NCBI GenBank assembly: GCA_944384195.1
Contig: CALWSK010000001.1
Coordinates: forward strand, 1 to 64,000
Length of the DNA: 64,000 nucleotides
Reading direction: 5' to 3'
From: an uncultured Clostridia bacterium
GTDB lineage: Bacteria; Bacillota; Clostridia; Lachnospirales; CAG-274
This document shows positions 37,395 to 46,339 of this stretch, piece by piece. The position numbers were made by a program, and so were the translations under genes. Each line of letters starts with the position of its first letter. The stretch's first letter is position 1. The notes below the pieces were generated by a model. The model was not told the DNA's origin and ran no database searches. It saw only the letters and a program-made list of their open reading frames with translations.

Positions 37395-39985
37395 CTAATA
37401 CCCTATTTTAGGTAACTTACCATTAAATGTTGGCGTTGTGCTTATTACTGTTGTTGTAAATTTATCTTCGTGTTTTACTGTTTGCATATCGTATCTACCA
37501 CCAATAGTAAGTATATTAGTAAATTGTTCATTTTTCTTAACATTACTATTTACTTTTGCATAAAGAAATGGCTTTTCTACTTCTCTAAAACCAACACCAA
37601 CTATTTCAAACTCATATTTTAAGTCGGTAATATATTCGCCTTGTTGTAAGCCTTTAGTTAAGTCTATTTCATAAACTCTATCAGTAAATAGATTATCTTT
37701 AAGTACTTTAAATTCCTTGTTTTTATTAGTTTTATATACAATTCTATACTTCATATTTTGGTTAAAAGTACCTGTAAATAACCTTTGTACTCTTATAGCA
37801 TTTGGTAAACTATCGTGTATATAAAAGTCTTCTAAAGCAACAGTAGATAAGTTTTGTAAATTATTAAAGTCATATCTTATTGTATCTCCTGCTTTAGTTT
37901 CTTTAACAGTAGATTTTTCGCCACCAGTTTTTAGCTCAACAGATTTATTTTCTACTTCAACTTTTACAATCTCGCCATTTTCTTTAATGCTTACTTCAAA
38001 TTCATTTTCATTTAAAACATAATAACTTGGAGCTTTAGTTTCTTTAATGATATATTCTCCATAAGGTAACTCGCCTGTTCTAGCTATACCGTTGTAGTTT
38101 GTAACAACTATTGTTACTTCTTTACCTGTTGCTTTTTCATATATTGCAAATTCTGCACCTTTTAAATTATCTCCGTCAAGTTGCCCTGTGATTTGATTAT
38201 TTTTGTTTCCTATTTTATGAATTTCTATTTGGCCAAAAATAGGAGTATTAACAAATTCAACTTTTGTTGTTTTACCCCATTTAAGCTCAATCATTTTTTC
38301 TCCATCATTTTTAATGTATCCGTCTTTAGCTTTAGTTTCTTTAATATAGTAAGTTCCTTGTGCAAGTTTACTTTCAAGATAAATTCTTCCGTCTTTATCT
38401 GTTGTAAATTTACCCATACTTTGCTTTTTACTATTTAAAAGCTCAAATTCAACACCAGATATAGGCTTTTTAGTGCGTTCATCTATTTTTAATAAATCAA
38501 GTGTTGCAAGAGGGTAGTTTTCCCATTCAACCATTGTTTCAGTACCTATATCAATTTTAACTTTTCTAACACCTTTATCAAGTGCATAACCTTGTGGTAC
38601 TGCCATTTCTTCAATCAAATATGTAGCAGATTCAAGTTTATTTATAAGATTAATTTCTCCCCATTTATCTGTTACAAATTCGCCTATATTTTCGCCATTT
38701 TCTTTAGTTATTTTAAACTTAACATTAGGTATAGGTTTTCTTGTAACATAGTCTATTTTTTTAAGTCTTATACTACCTAGTTTATCATTTTCAAATATAA
38801 CATTAGTATAATTATTTGTTTTAACTTCTACATTTTGAACATTATTGTTTAAAGCATATCCATTAGGAGCTTGTATTTCTTTAACAGTATACTAACCTTG
38901 CTCAAGTCCATTAATACTAATTATACTATTGTTATCTGTAATATAGTTAGCTCCAATTAGCTCTCCATTTACTTTTCTAACTTCAAATTTAGCACCTTGA
39001 AGTGGTTTAGAAGTTTTACTATCTCTTTTTAATATTTGTATACCTGCCTTTTTAGAGTTAAATATTTCGACTTTTTGAGGTTCTCCCTGTTTCAAATGCA
39101 CAAGTTTTACGGTATTATCAAGAGCATAACCACTACGAGCTTGTATTTCTTGTACTTTATAAGTACCTGTTTTTAAATTAGGTATATGGATAAAACCTTT
39201 TTCATCTGTTCTAAATAGTCCGTTTCTTGTTCCTACAACTTGCCCTTTACTATCTGTTACTTTAAATATTGCATCTGATAAAGGATCTTTTGTAATACTA
39301 TCCATTTTTTTAATACGAAGCCCTGCATTTTTTCTGTTTTCAAAAGTTACTGTAACAGAAGAAGTTTTATCTTTATTAAGCCATATTGTTTGAGCTTTTT
39401 CAGTCATAACATATCCTGTTGGAGCTTTTGTTTCTTCTATGATATAGCCACCTGCTTTAAGCCCTGTTATAACTGCAACTCCGTTATGATTAGTTATTAC
39501 ATTAGCAATAGTAGTTCCGTGTGTACCACTAGAATTACCATCAGATATAATGCTTATACTAAAATGAGCCCCTGCAAGTGCTTCTCCTGTGTCTGCATCA
39601 ACTTTCTTTATAACTATTGCATTTTTAGGAGTATTTTCAACTGTTATTTCTTTGCTTTCTCCTGCTTTAAGATAAAATTCATAAGTACCTGTTCCTTGAA
39701 TTTCATATCCTTGTGGAGCTTCTATTTCTTGAATCTTATACCAACCTTCTTTTAGTGTACCTGCTTCAATTTCAATCTTTCCATTTTCATCAGTTACATA
39801 ATCATTAACTTTTTCTACTGCTCCATTTTGTGTAGTGGCATAAAATAAGCTAAACTTAGCTCCTTGTAAAAGTTCTTTTCCTATCCTTCCTATTTTATTA
39901 ATACTTAAATTAGGTTTTTTAAGATTTTCAAAAATTATTTGTACTTGATTATCTCCTGTTTGATTTGGTTCAAGGAAAACAAACT
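37395..39985 (-). pseudogene. SpaA-like surface protein with Cna-B repeats, 5'-truncated and with one stop
   Basis: A string of about eight Cna-B/SpaA domains, each with the pattern LQGAKF-x(n)-G-x-Y-x-(I/V)-xE-x-x-APxGY. These form isopeptide-bonded rods on conjugative-element surface proteins. A TAG at 38892-38894 (after INGLEQG) interrupts one domain; the frame continues through YTVKEIQAPNGYAL to an end reading FNGKLPKIGY. That end resembles an LPxTG sorting motif with Thr changed to Ile and no membrane tail. The 5' end is fused to the ParA remnant at about 39980, so signal peptide and first domains are lost. Confidence 0.85.
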
Positions 39986-40770
39986 TTATTTGTAGGTAAA
40001 TATTCACATATAATTTGTTTATAAACATTAGCCTCGGCTACTTTAATGCTATTAGGTATAATATAATTAAAAATATTAATATTTTCTCCAAAACTACTAT
40101 TTAAAAGTTTTTTAACTTCTTTAGATGTCTTTATATTTTTACTATCTATTGTTATAAGTATTTCATATATTTTTAGATTTTGATTTACTTTCTTTATCAT
40201 CAAATAGTATCTTATTAATTCGATTAAACCTTTTACCAATAATATTTCAGATTGTGTAAGTATAATAAGACTATCTATAATGACCATTACATTTATCATA
40301 GGTGTTCCAATCTGTAGCATACAATCTATTATTATATAATCATAATCTGATTTAACTTCATCAATAAATTTTTTTAATATATATTATCGTAGATAGTTTA
40401 CTTTCTAAAGAAAATAAATTTTCATTATATTGTACTAAATCTATACCTTTTGTTTTTATTATGTAATCATAATAAAGAAATACATAGTCACTATTAATTA
40501 TAGCATTTAAAATAGTTGATATAGTTATACCTATGTTGTTAGGATTTTCTTGTCCCATTAGCATAGTAGTATTAGCTTGTTCATCTTTTATCTCAAAGAT
40601 ATGAGGACAAAATATTTAGATTTTGGCTTTTGATTTCAAAAGTAATGAAAAATCTATTAGCAATACTTTTTTATTTTACTTACCTAGTAAGCATACTAAA
40701 TTTATTGAAGTAATCGTTTTGAAACCTCCCCTTTCTAAGTAAATATCACTATAACTTTGTTCATAAAAAT
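39970..40770 (-). pseudogene. ParA-family partition ATPase remnant
   Basis: Reading across frames gives a degenerate Walker A (GGFKTITSINLVCLL), VLLIDF, QANTTMLMGQENPNN, IDLVQYNENLFSLESKLS, DYIIIDCMLQIGTP, and near the end IPNSIKVAEANVYKQII: the pattern of ICE ParA proteins. Damage includes a TAA after the P-loop helix, a frameshift in the A7 run at about 40378, loss of the D-x-Q block and truncation by fusion with the SpaA gene at about 39980. The two ORFs at 39970-40320 and 40361-40564 are parts of it. Confidence 0.75.
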
Positions 40771-40910
40771 CTACTCCTTTATAATAATTTTAAAAATAAA
40801 ACTTATTTAAACCCCTTTATAATTCAAGGTTTATTAAATTAAATCTTATTATATAAAGTTTATCCATATAATAATATATGTTTACCCTTATTTCAATCTT
40901 ATATAAATAT

Positions 40911-40942
40911 AAAAGGCATAGAATAAATAATTCTACGCCTTA
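40911..40942 (-). terminator. Terminator of the 40948 gene
   Basis: Minus strand AAGGCGTAGAAT, short loop, ATTCTATGCCTT and TTATATTT: a 12-bp stem directly after the stop. The left 206-bp repeat begins just inside it, so the terminator was not duplicated. Confidence 0.75.
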
Positions 40943-40945
40943 AAC

Positions 40946-41151
40946 TTTTATCTTAACACATTAGGAGCATAAGTATTATAATATATTGGTCTTCTTATAG
41001 CAAAAATATCATTTAAAAGCAAACTTTCTACAGTAGCTCTTAATAGCCCCCATCTATCCCACTCTCTAAGATAATTAGAAGTTCTTTCATTTCCTACTTC
41101 TCCTACTTGGTCTAAACTTTCACTTGCAAGATCTATAACTCTATCTATCAT
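40946..41151 (-). repeat. 206-bp direct repeat, right copy
   Basis: The 3' end of the intact 183-residue gene; see the left copy at 29932-30137, 11,014 bases away, with 8 mismatches. Confidence 0.9.
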
Positions 41152-41499
41152 TTGAGATATAGTTTCTCTATCTATCCCACTTATACTATACACAGGGCTT
41201 CCTATAAAGTCAAACTCATCTAACACTTCTACAACAAAAGGATATAAAAATCTATTTATATCAGAATATAACTGACGCATAAGCTCTGCTTCTCTTTCTC
41301 TTATATAGCCTACTTCAGATTTATCTTGATTATTTATATTTAAATCTTTTATATCTATTATTTCTTTTTCTTCTATTTTTTCAATATTATTAATAGATTT
41401 TATATCTTCTTGATCTGTATTATCTTTAATATCTATTTTTTTATCTATTTTCTCTCCAGATTTCTTAATAATATAAAAGTCTTTCAAACTATACTGCAT
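40948..41499 (-). CDS. Conserved-looking protein of unknown function at the element boundary
   Basis: 183 residues, intact; AAGGAG precedes the ATG. Unrecognised. The first 60 residues are a charged, Asp/Lys/Ile-rich linker (IDIKDNTDQEDIKSINNIEK). The rest is a compact helical domain starting VGYIREREAELMRQLYSDIN, with SDINRFLYPFVVEVLDEFDF and ending IRRPIYYNTYAPNVLR. The C-terminal 66 residues are the part duplicated at 29.9-30.1 kb. No signal or membrane segment. It could be an element gene or the chromosomal gene into which the element recombined. Confidence 0.7.
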   Translation of the reverse strand: MQYSLKDFYIIKKSGEKIDKKIDIKDNTDQEDIKSINNIEKIEEKEIIDIKDLNINNQDKSEVGYIREREAELMRQLYSDINRFLYPFVVEVLDEFDFIGSPVYSISGIDRETISQMIDRVIDLASESLDQVGEVGNERTSNYLREWDRWGLLRATVESLLLNDIFAIRRPIYYNTYAPNVLR

Positions 41500-41659
41500 A
41501 GTCTATCTCCTTAAAAAAATATATATTAAATTATATGTATAATTTATATTTTTAGTTCAATATATTTTTATTAATAATTTTCAAATTTATAATTGATATT
41601 ATTATAAATTAATGGTATTATATAATATATTGTTAAATTTTATAAGAAGGTGTTTTTTT

Positions 41660-41794
41660 ATGATAAATTTTCAAGAAGAACTTTCTAAATTTAATCCAAT
41701 TTTAGAAATAGAAAATATAGAAGATAATATATTAAATGATGAAATTATTGATATTATAGATATTATACAAGAAATATTAGAAAATAGAGGTTAG
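41660..41794 (+). CDS. Small acidic protein upstream of the TPR protein
   Basis: 44 residues from the ATG at 41660, which has AAGGTG seven bases before it; the longer ORF to 41612 is unlikely. The sequence is acidic and Ile-rich (ENIEDNILNDEIIDIIDIIQ) and probably forms one amphipathic helix. It ends four bases before the start of the zinc-ribbon/TPR gene and its last codons contain that gene's GAGG site. Perhaps a partner or translational leader; function unknown. Confidence 0.55.
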   Translation: MINFQEELSKFNPILEIENIEDNILNDEIIDIIDIIQEILENRG

Positions 41795-41798
41795 AACA

Positions 41799-42878
41799 AT
41801 GAAATGTCCTATATGTTCAAGCTCTGTTATAGATGGACATATCTGTCCTAAATGTAATACTAATGCTTATGTTTTTAATAAAATTTTTAACATATCTGTA
41901 AAGCTATACAACAAAGCTTTGGAAAAGTCTAAAGCTAATGATTTTAACTCAGCTATAATTTTGTTAAAAAAAAGTCTATATTTTAACAAAAATAATACCC
42001 AAACTCTAAACCTATTAGGACTTTTATATTTTGAAACTGGTAGGCTCGGAGAAGCTGTGAAACAATGGATACTTAGTACTAATATAAATAGTCATAGCTC
42101 TAATCTTGCCTTTAAATATCTTGATATATTTAAACAAAATATAAGAAATTTCGAAAAATTAGATTCTGCAGTTATCCTCTATAACGAAGCAATACAATAC
42201 TTACATAATAAAAATGATGACTTAGCTATAATAAGGCTTAAAAAAGCTATAGATATAAATCCTAAGTTTATTGATGCTTTAAATCTTCTTGCTCTATCTT
42301 ATATAATGCAAGGAAAAAATAAAAAAGCAATTAAAATATTAAATAAAGTTTTATTACTAGATATAAATAATCAAATAGCAAAGTCTTATCTTAAAAAGCT
42401 AAATGCTCCAAAATCTAATAAAAAAATTGAAAATAATTTAGATATAGAAAATGATGAAAATGATAAACCTAAAAACTTAAATCCTTTAAAATTTATTATT
42501 ACATTTATATTTGGACTTTGCTTATCAGCTTTTACTATGTATTTTCTATTCATTCCAGATGCGATAAATAAAAAACAAACTCAAATAGATAATCTAAATA
42601 TTAAAATAGAACAAACTACTAAAAATATTATAGAAAAAGAAAAAGTTATCCAAGATTTACAAAAAGAAAATCAAAATATTCTTAAAGAACTAGAAAAATA
42701 TACTTCCAAAGAAACTATAACTAATAATTTTAATAAAATTAATATAGCTCTTGATTTTTATAAAAATGGTAATGAAGAAAAGGCAAAAGAAGTTATTAAT
42801 TCTATAGATACAAAAGGATTTTCTAATGAACAACTATCTGAATATAATAAATTAAAAAATAAAATACAAGCAGATTAA
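41799..42878 (+). CDS. Zinc-ribbon, TPR and coiled-coil membrane protein
   Basis: 359 residues, intact. The N-terminus is a CxxC...CxxC zinc ribbon (CPICSSSVIDGHICPKC). Several tetratricopeptide repeats follow (TLNLLGLLYFETGRLGEAVK, ALNLLALSYIMQGKNKKAIK), then one membrane segment at about 230-250 (FIITFIFGLCLSAFTMYFLF), an extracytoplasmic coiled coil (QIDNLNIKIEQTTKN...) and a last TPR-like hairpin. The order is that of clostridial single-pass TPR proteins of unknown role, perhaps in assembly of envelope or spore complexes. Confidence 0.8.
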   Translation: MKCPICSSSVIDGHICPKCNTNAYVFNKIFNISVKLYNKALEKSKANDFNSAIILLKKSLYFNKNNTQTLNLLGLLYFETGRLGEAVKQWILSTNINSHSSNLAFKYLDIFKQNIRNFEKLDSAVILYNEAIQYLHNKNDDLAIIRLKKAIDINPKFIDALNLLALSYIMQGKNKKAIKILNKVLLLDINNQIAKSYLKKLNAPKSNKKIENNLDIENDENDKPKNLNPLKFIITFIFGLCLSAFTMYFLFIPDAINKKQTQIDNLNIKIEQTTKNIIEKEKVIQDLQKENQNILKELEKYTSKETITNNFNKINIALDFYKNGNEEKAKEVINSIDTKGFSNEQLSEYNKLKNKIQAD

Positions 42879-42899
42879 TTAATCTACTTGTATTTTTAA
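42866..42899. terminator. Bidirectional terminator between the TPR and CAP genes
   Basis: AATACAAGCAGATTAA followed by TTAATCTACTTGTATT and TTTAA; a long stem with one mismatch between two converging genes. Confidence 0.75.
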
Positions 42900-42909
42900 C
42901 AATTTATAA

Positions 42910-43833
42910 TTATCCTACAAAGATTTGAGTCCATTTAGTCCCACGTACAGCAACGCCTATATACTTAAAATTTGGGTCCAATATATTTTCTCTATGTGAT
43001 GGAGAAGCTAACCAACCATTAGTAACTTCTTCAGGATTCATTCCATATCTTGCAATATTTTCACCAGTATAAGTATATCCTAAATTATCTGGAATATATT
43101 TAAATATCTTACCATATTTTGGACTTATATGTGAAAAATACTCATTTTCATACATATCTGTAGATTTAAATTCTGCTAATTCCATCAAATCTTGATCAAT
43201 CTCTAAAGGTTTTAATCCATATTTAATTCTAGCATCATTAACAAGTCTTATAACTTCTTCTTGTGCATATATTATCTCATCTATGCTACAATCTTCATAA
43301 GCCTTATTACTAAGAATTTTATTTTGCTCAGCATTTGTTAAATCATTTATTTTGTTAGATAAAATAGTAGTCTTAGTCTTAGGTTCCCATTTTATTTCAA
43401 AACCAAAAAGCTCTGCTAAATTTCTTACTGACATAAATATTGCACCATCTTTAATTTCTGCTACTGGTCCTAAATTTTTAGCTAATTGTTTTTCTATTCC
43501 ATTAAAAATAATATTATTTGTATTACAAATAAAAGTAGCTATATCATCTTTATATTTTATGGTTACTTTTTTTCTTATATCATCATAACTAATATTTTCT
43601 TTAGCTATTCCAAAAGATATAGGAACAAATTTTAATGGAATCATTACAGAATTAGTTTGTTTTTGTATGTAAGGTGCATTATTAGTTTTAGCATATATAT
43701 CATTAATAATAGCTTTTTCTTGTCCTACTGAAATTTTAATAATTCTTTCTTGTGCATCTGCCGTTATAGATAAATTTAATATTGTAGCTCCTAACATTAA
43801 AGTTCCTAAAAAATATTTTATATTTTTTTTCAT
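42910..43833 (-). CDS. Secreted CAP/SCP-domain protein with copper-amine-oxidase-N-like domain
   Basis: 307 residues with a signal peptide (FLGTLMLGATILNLSITADA). The first domain (about 30-165) has the CuAO_N1 fold pattern seen in many clostridial secreted proteins (VMIPLKFVPISFG, IFMSVRNLAELFGFEIKWE). The second (about 185-307) is a CAP/SCP domain like YkwD: IRLVNDARIKYGLKPL, YFSHISPKYG, GENIARYG and WLASPSHRENILD with the conserved His and Glu. Bacterial CAP proteins are extracellular and some are found in spore coats. AAGGAGG stands before the ATG. Confidence 0.9.
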   Translation of the reverse strand: MKKNIKYFLGTLMLGATILNLSITADAQERIIKISVGQEKAIINDIYAKTNNAPYIQKQTNSVMIPLKFVPISFGIAKENISYDDIRKKVTIKYKDDIATFICNTNNIIFNGIEKQLAKNLGPVAEIKDGAIFMSVRNLAELFGFEIKWEPKTKTTILSNKINDLTNAEQNKILSNKAYEDCSIDEIIYAQEEVIRLVNDARIKYGLKPLEIDQDLMELAEFKSTDMYENEYFSHISPKYGKIFKYIPDNLGYTYTGENIARYGMNPEEVTNGWLASPSHRENILDPNFKYIGVAVRGTKWTQIFVG

Positions 43834-44091
43834 AAAAGTCCTCCTTAAATTATCACAAGCTAATACTTTTAATTGTATTCTTTAAAATATTTTTATAATT
43901 TACCACCTTATTTTTTATTTATATATTATAATTTATCTTATTGCTTTTTTCAATATTAATTATACATAACATTTTATATATTTTAGCTTATTTTCACTTT
44001 TATTTCAATTAAATAAACTAATATTTCTAATATAAAAATTAAGAAAATTTCCTACTTTTTTATTTATAATTATAGAATTAGTTTTAAAATA

Positions 44092-44732
44092 TTATTTAAT
44101 TTTATTAAAATTATTATTTAATAAATCTTGTAATTCATTTGCAAAGCGACATATATGAAAACCATCACACACAGCATTATGTACTTGTATAGATAAAGGT
44201 AATAAATATTTATCTTGTTCTTTAAAATATTTACCCATCGTAAATATTAACAACAAATAATCATATCCATGTTTAAAATTTAAATTAAACCCTTCAAAAG
44301 TTGTCCAAGGTATCATATAAATAGAAAATGTATTTATAAGAGTATTTTTTTCAGTTCTAATTCTTGTTTATTTTTAAACATATCTATATCTAGTTTGTAA
44401 TTATTAAAAAAGATTTGGTAATATTCATCATAATTTGTCCATAAATTAGAAAAAGTTTCTGTTTCCTTATTAAACACAGTATAACATAGTATCATTTTAT
44501 TAAAAATTATTAAATTTCCATTAGCATCTTTTCAAGTTTTAAATTAATCATATTTATTAACAATATTTGTAATTGAATATATCATTACCGGATAAAGTTT
44601 TAAATTATATTCTTTTATTTTACTTATATCTAATTTAATAGTCATACTATATATGCATGGTATATTTTTATAATAATATTCAAAATAATCTTTTCTAATC
44701 AAATTATCAAAATCAATATATCTATAACTCAT
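44092..44732 (-). pseudogene. Chloramphenicol acetyltransferase remnant
   Basis: Both ends of a type A chloramphenicol acetyltransferase are visible: YRYIDFDNLIRKDYFEYY at the start, ETETFSNLWTNYDEYY in the middle (another frame), TFEGFNLNF, and SIQVHNAVCDGFHICRF near the end. At least two frameshifts (about 44545 and 44345) break it. The catalytic His of the HHAVCDG motif reads Asn. Both the frame and the active site are lost, so the strain is not predicted to be resistant through this gene. Confidence 0.85.
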
Positions 44733-44855
44733 AAAATATCATCCTTTAAAAATATAAAATAAAGCAATAAAAATTAATATTAAAATATTTATATTTTATA
44801 TAATAATAACTAAATTATAAATCTATATTCTCATTTTAATATTTTAAAATATTAA

Positions 44856-44915
44856 ATAAAAAAGTTGTATACTTTTTATAACAATATTTCTTATATTGCC
44901 AGTATAGTATACAAC
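44856..44915 (-). terminator. Terminator of the folT-thioesterase operon
   Basis: Minus strand GTTGTATACT, about 30 bases, AGTATACAAC, then TTTTTT. The stem resembles the M60 gene terminator. Confidence 0.7.
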
Positions 44916-44925
44916 ATTTCAAAAT

Positions 44926-45339
44926 TTAATTTTTATAGTTAGAGTTTATCAAGTTATATAATTCTAAATCAAATTTCTTTAAATTTATTAGTTTAAAATT
45001 TTTATCTACAAAAGGGTGAACTGTATGTCCTATATTTATTAAATTTTTTTCTTTATAAACCTTATATTCAAATTCTATTTTTACATTTGTCATATTTTTT
45101 ATATATGTTTCTACAGTTAAGATATCTTCATATAAAGCTGGGCGTATGTACTTAGAGCTAAGCTCACTAAGAGGTAACATTATACCTCTATCTTCTATAT
45201 CACTATAAGATATTTTAAAAACTTGTTTTATAAAATTTGTCCTAGCTTCTTCATACCAAATAGGATATACAGAATGATGAACAACTCCCATTTTATCTGT
45301 TTCTTGATAACGTACTTTAATATTTGTTTTAAAACACAT
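44926..45339 (-). CDS. Acyl-CoA thioesterase, 4HBT/YbgC family
   Basis: 137 residues of the hot-dog fold. The active-site region reads VRYQETDKMGVVHHSVYPIW-YEEAR, with the Asp-x-x-Gly-x-(I/V)-x-(H/N) pattern of YbgC/FadM thioesterases. AAGGGTG lies before the ATG. It is the second gene behind the tetrahydrofolate riboswitch, 28 bases after folT, and is followed by a terminator. The physiological acyl group is not evident; a link to folate metabolism is suggested only by co-transcription. Confidence 0.85.
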   Translation of the reverse strand: MCFKTNIKVRYQETDKMGVVHHSVYPIWYEEARTNFIKQVFKISYSDIEDRGIMLPLSELSSKYIRPALYEDILTVETYIKNMTNVKIEFEYKVYKEKNLINIGHTVHPFVDKNFKLINLKKFDLELYNLINSNYKN

Positions 45340-45367
45340 AATTTCACCCTTTTCAATATAAAAGATA

Positions 45368-45931
45368 TTATTCTTGTTTATTATTCAAATTTAATTGATA
45401 ATATATTTTATTTACAGCTTTTAATATTATATACATAATAAGACAATGTATAGGAATAGTAACAGATTCTTTAAATGCTCTTGCTGGTAATAAAACTAAA
45501 AATCCTTTTCCTGTAAACATAGTTACCCAAATAGTACCAAAAGTAAGATTAACTATTAAAGAAATTAATATTTTTGCTAATATTATTCTTAACAAAAGCT
45601 TTTTTGTTCCATACTTTGATCTATATAAAAAAAAGCCATAAATTAGTCCTCCTAATATAGCATTAAATGTAAATCCAAAAAAATATGATCCCTTAGGATT
45701 CATAAAATGAGTAATTACATCTATAGTGCCTCCTAATATCCCAGAGACCACTGGACCAAATAAAAATCCAGCCACACTATTAGCTATAAAAGAAAATCCA
45801 ATAACTATAATATTGCCTATGTGGATAGATTGAGTGCTCAGTATAAGCGAAAGAGCAAGTAAAAATCCACAAATAACAATAGTTCTAGGTTTTTTTAGCT
45901 CTAAAAAAGAGCTTTTCATTAATTCTAACAT
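45368..45931 (-). CDS. folT: Folate ECF transporter substrate-binding subunit FolT
   Basis: 187 residues with about six membrane segments. The S-component features are visible: LALSLILSTQSIHIGNIIVI (AxxxA-like interface helix region), FSFIANSVAGFLFGPVVSGI, and PKGSYFFGFTFNAILGGLIYG, as in clostridial folate-family S components. It uses the shared EcfAA'T module, not in this window. The tetrahydrofolate riboswitch directly upstream identifies the substrate well. AGGAGG precedes the ATG. Confidence 0.9.
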   Translation of the reverse strand: MLELMKSSFLELKKPRTIVICGFLLALSLILSTQSIHIGNIIVIGFSFIANSVAGFLFGPVVSGILGGTIDVITHFMNPKGSYFFGFTFNAILGGLIYGFFLYRSKYGTKKLLLRIILAKILISLIVNLTFGTIWVTMFTGKGFLVLLPARAFKESVTIPIHCLIMYIILKAVNKIYYQLNLNNKQE

Positions 45932-45952
45932 ATTATACCTCCTAAAGTAAAA

Positions 45953-46075
45953 TATGCTACAAACATAGAAGGACTATGTTAGCAGCGGGATGCGGAAAAT
46001 ATATCGCAAGAACTCTTTTCGTATAATAAGCAACTCCCCGTCTTATTATCACTTAACGCATATTTTCCTACTCTG
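45953..46075 (-). promoter_or_regulatory. Tetrahydrofolate riboswitch with expression-platform hairpin
   Basis: On the minus strand the aptamer runs from 46075 to 45983: AGAGTAG, the conserved GCGTTAAGTG, a GGGGAGTTG loop, ACGAAAAG, CTTGCG and finally CGCATCCCGCT, matching the conserved blocks of the THF-I riboswitch. Downstream (45984-45953) a hairpin TGCTAACATAG/CTATGTTTGTAGCA, then TATTTTACTTTAGGAGG. The hairpin has only a weak U-run, so control may act on transcription or on access to the AGGAGG site. Confidence 0.88.
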
Positions 46076-46144
46076 CATAAAAATTAAATTTTCTACATTA
46101 TACCATATTTTTTATATTTAGTAAAGTAATAATAAAAATATCTA

Positions 46145-46310
46145 AAAAAGAACCATAGCTCCTATAATTGTATTCTTAGAAGTATCTTCTGATAAATATA
46201 TATCAACATTATATTTTAGATTTCTTAAAAAATTATCTTTAAATAAACAATAACTTTTTGATATTTATCCTCCTAAAATTATTGATTTATAATCAAAATC
46301 TGCTAGTACT
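46145..46310 (-). pseudogene. ROK-family sugar kinase C-terminal remnant
   Basis: About 55 codons on the minus strand read SIILGG, stop, ISKSYCLF and end NTIIGAMVLF, the pattern of the last segment of ROK glucokinases/fructokinases (IVLGGGIS ... ILGAA). A TAA replaces the third glycine, and everything upstream is gone. It lies head to head with the phosphomannose-isomerase remnant. Confidence 0.5.
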
Positions 46311-46339
46311 AAATTAAAAAAATTGGTATAATGAATACT

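Larger units (their letters stand above)
29932..41151. mobile_element. Remnant of an integrative conjugative element between 206-bp direct repeats
   Basis: The segment between the repeats contains conjugation-type genes (CwlT-like C39 peptidase, VirB4/TraE ATPase, a small membrane protein upstream of it), ParA and SpaA surface-protein remnants, plus regulators and cargo. Nearly all transfer genes are broken, and no integrase, relaxase or coupling protein is present. The direct repeat structure fits integration of a circular molecule by single crossover in the 40948 gene, or a duplication; boundaries are inferred from the repeats only. Confidence 0.6.

Noticed and set aside
29932-41151. Prophage interpretation of the element
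   Set aside because: No capsid, terminase, portal, tail or phage lysis genes; VirB4, ParA, SpaA and the C39 peptidase point to conjugation.
44926-46075. Annotating the region upstream of folT as a T-box or other amino-acid switch
   Set aside because: No T-box NGGN or antiterminator motif; the conserved blocks match the tetrahydrofolate aptamer instead.
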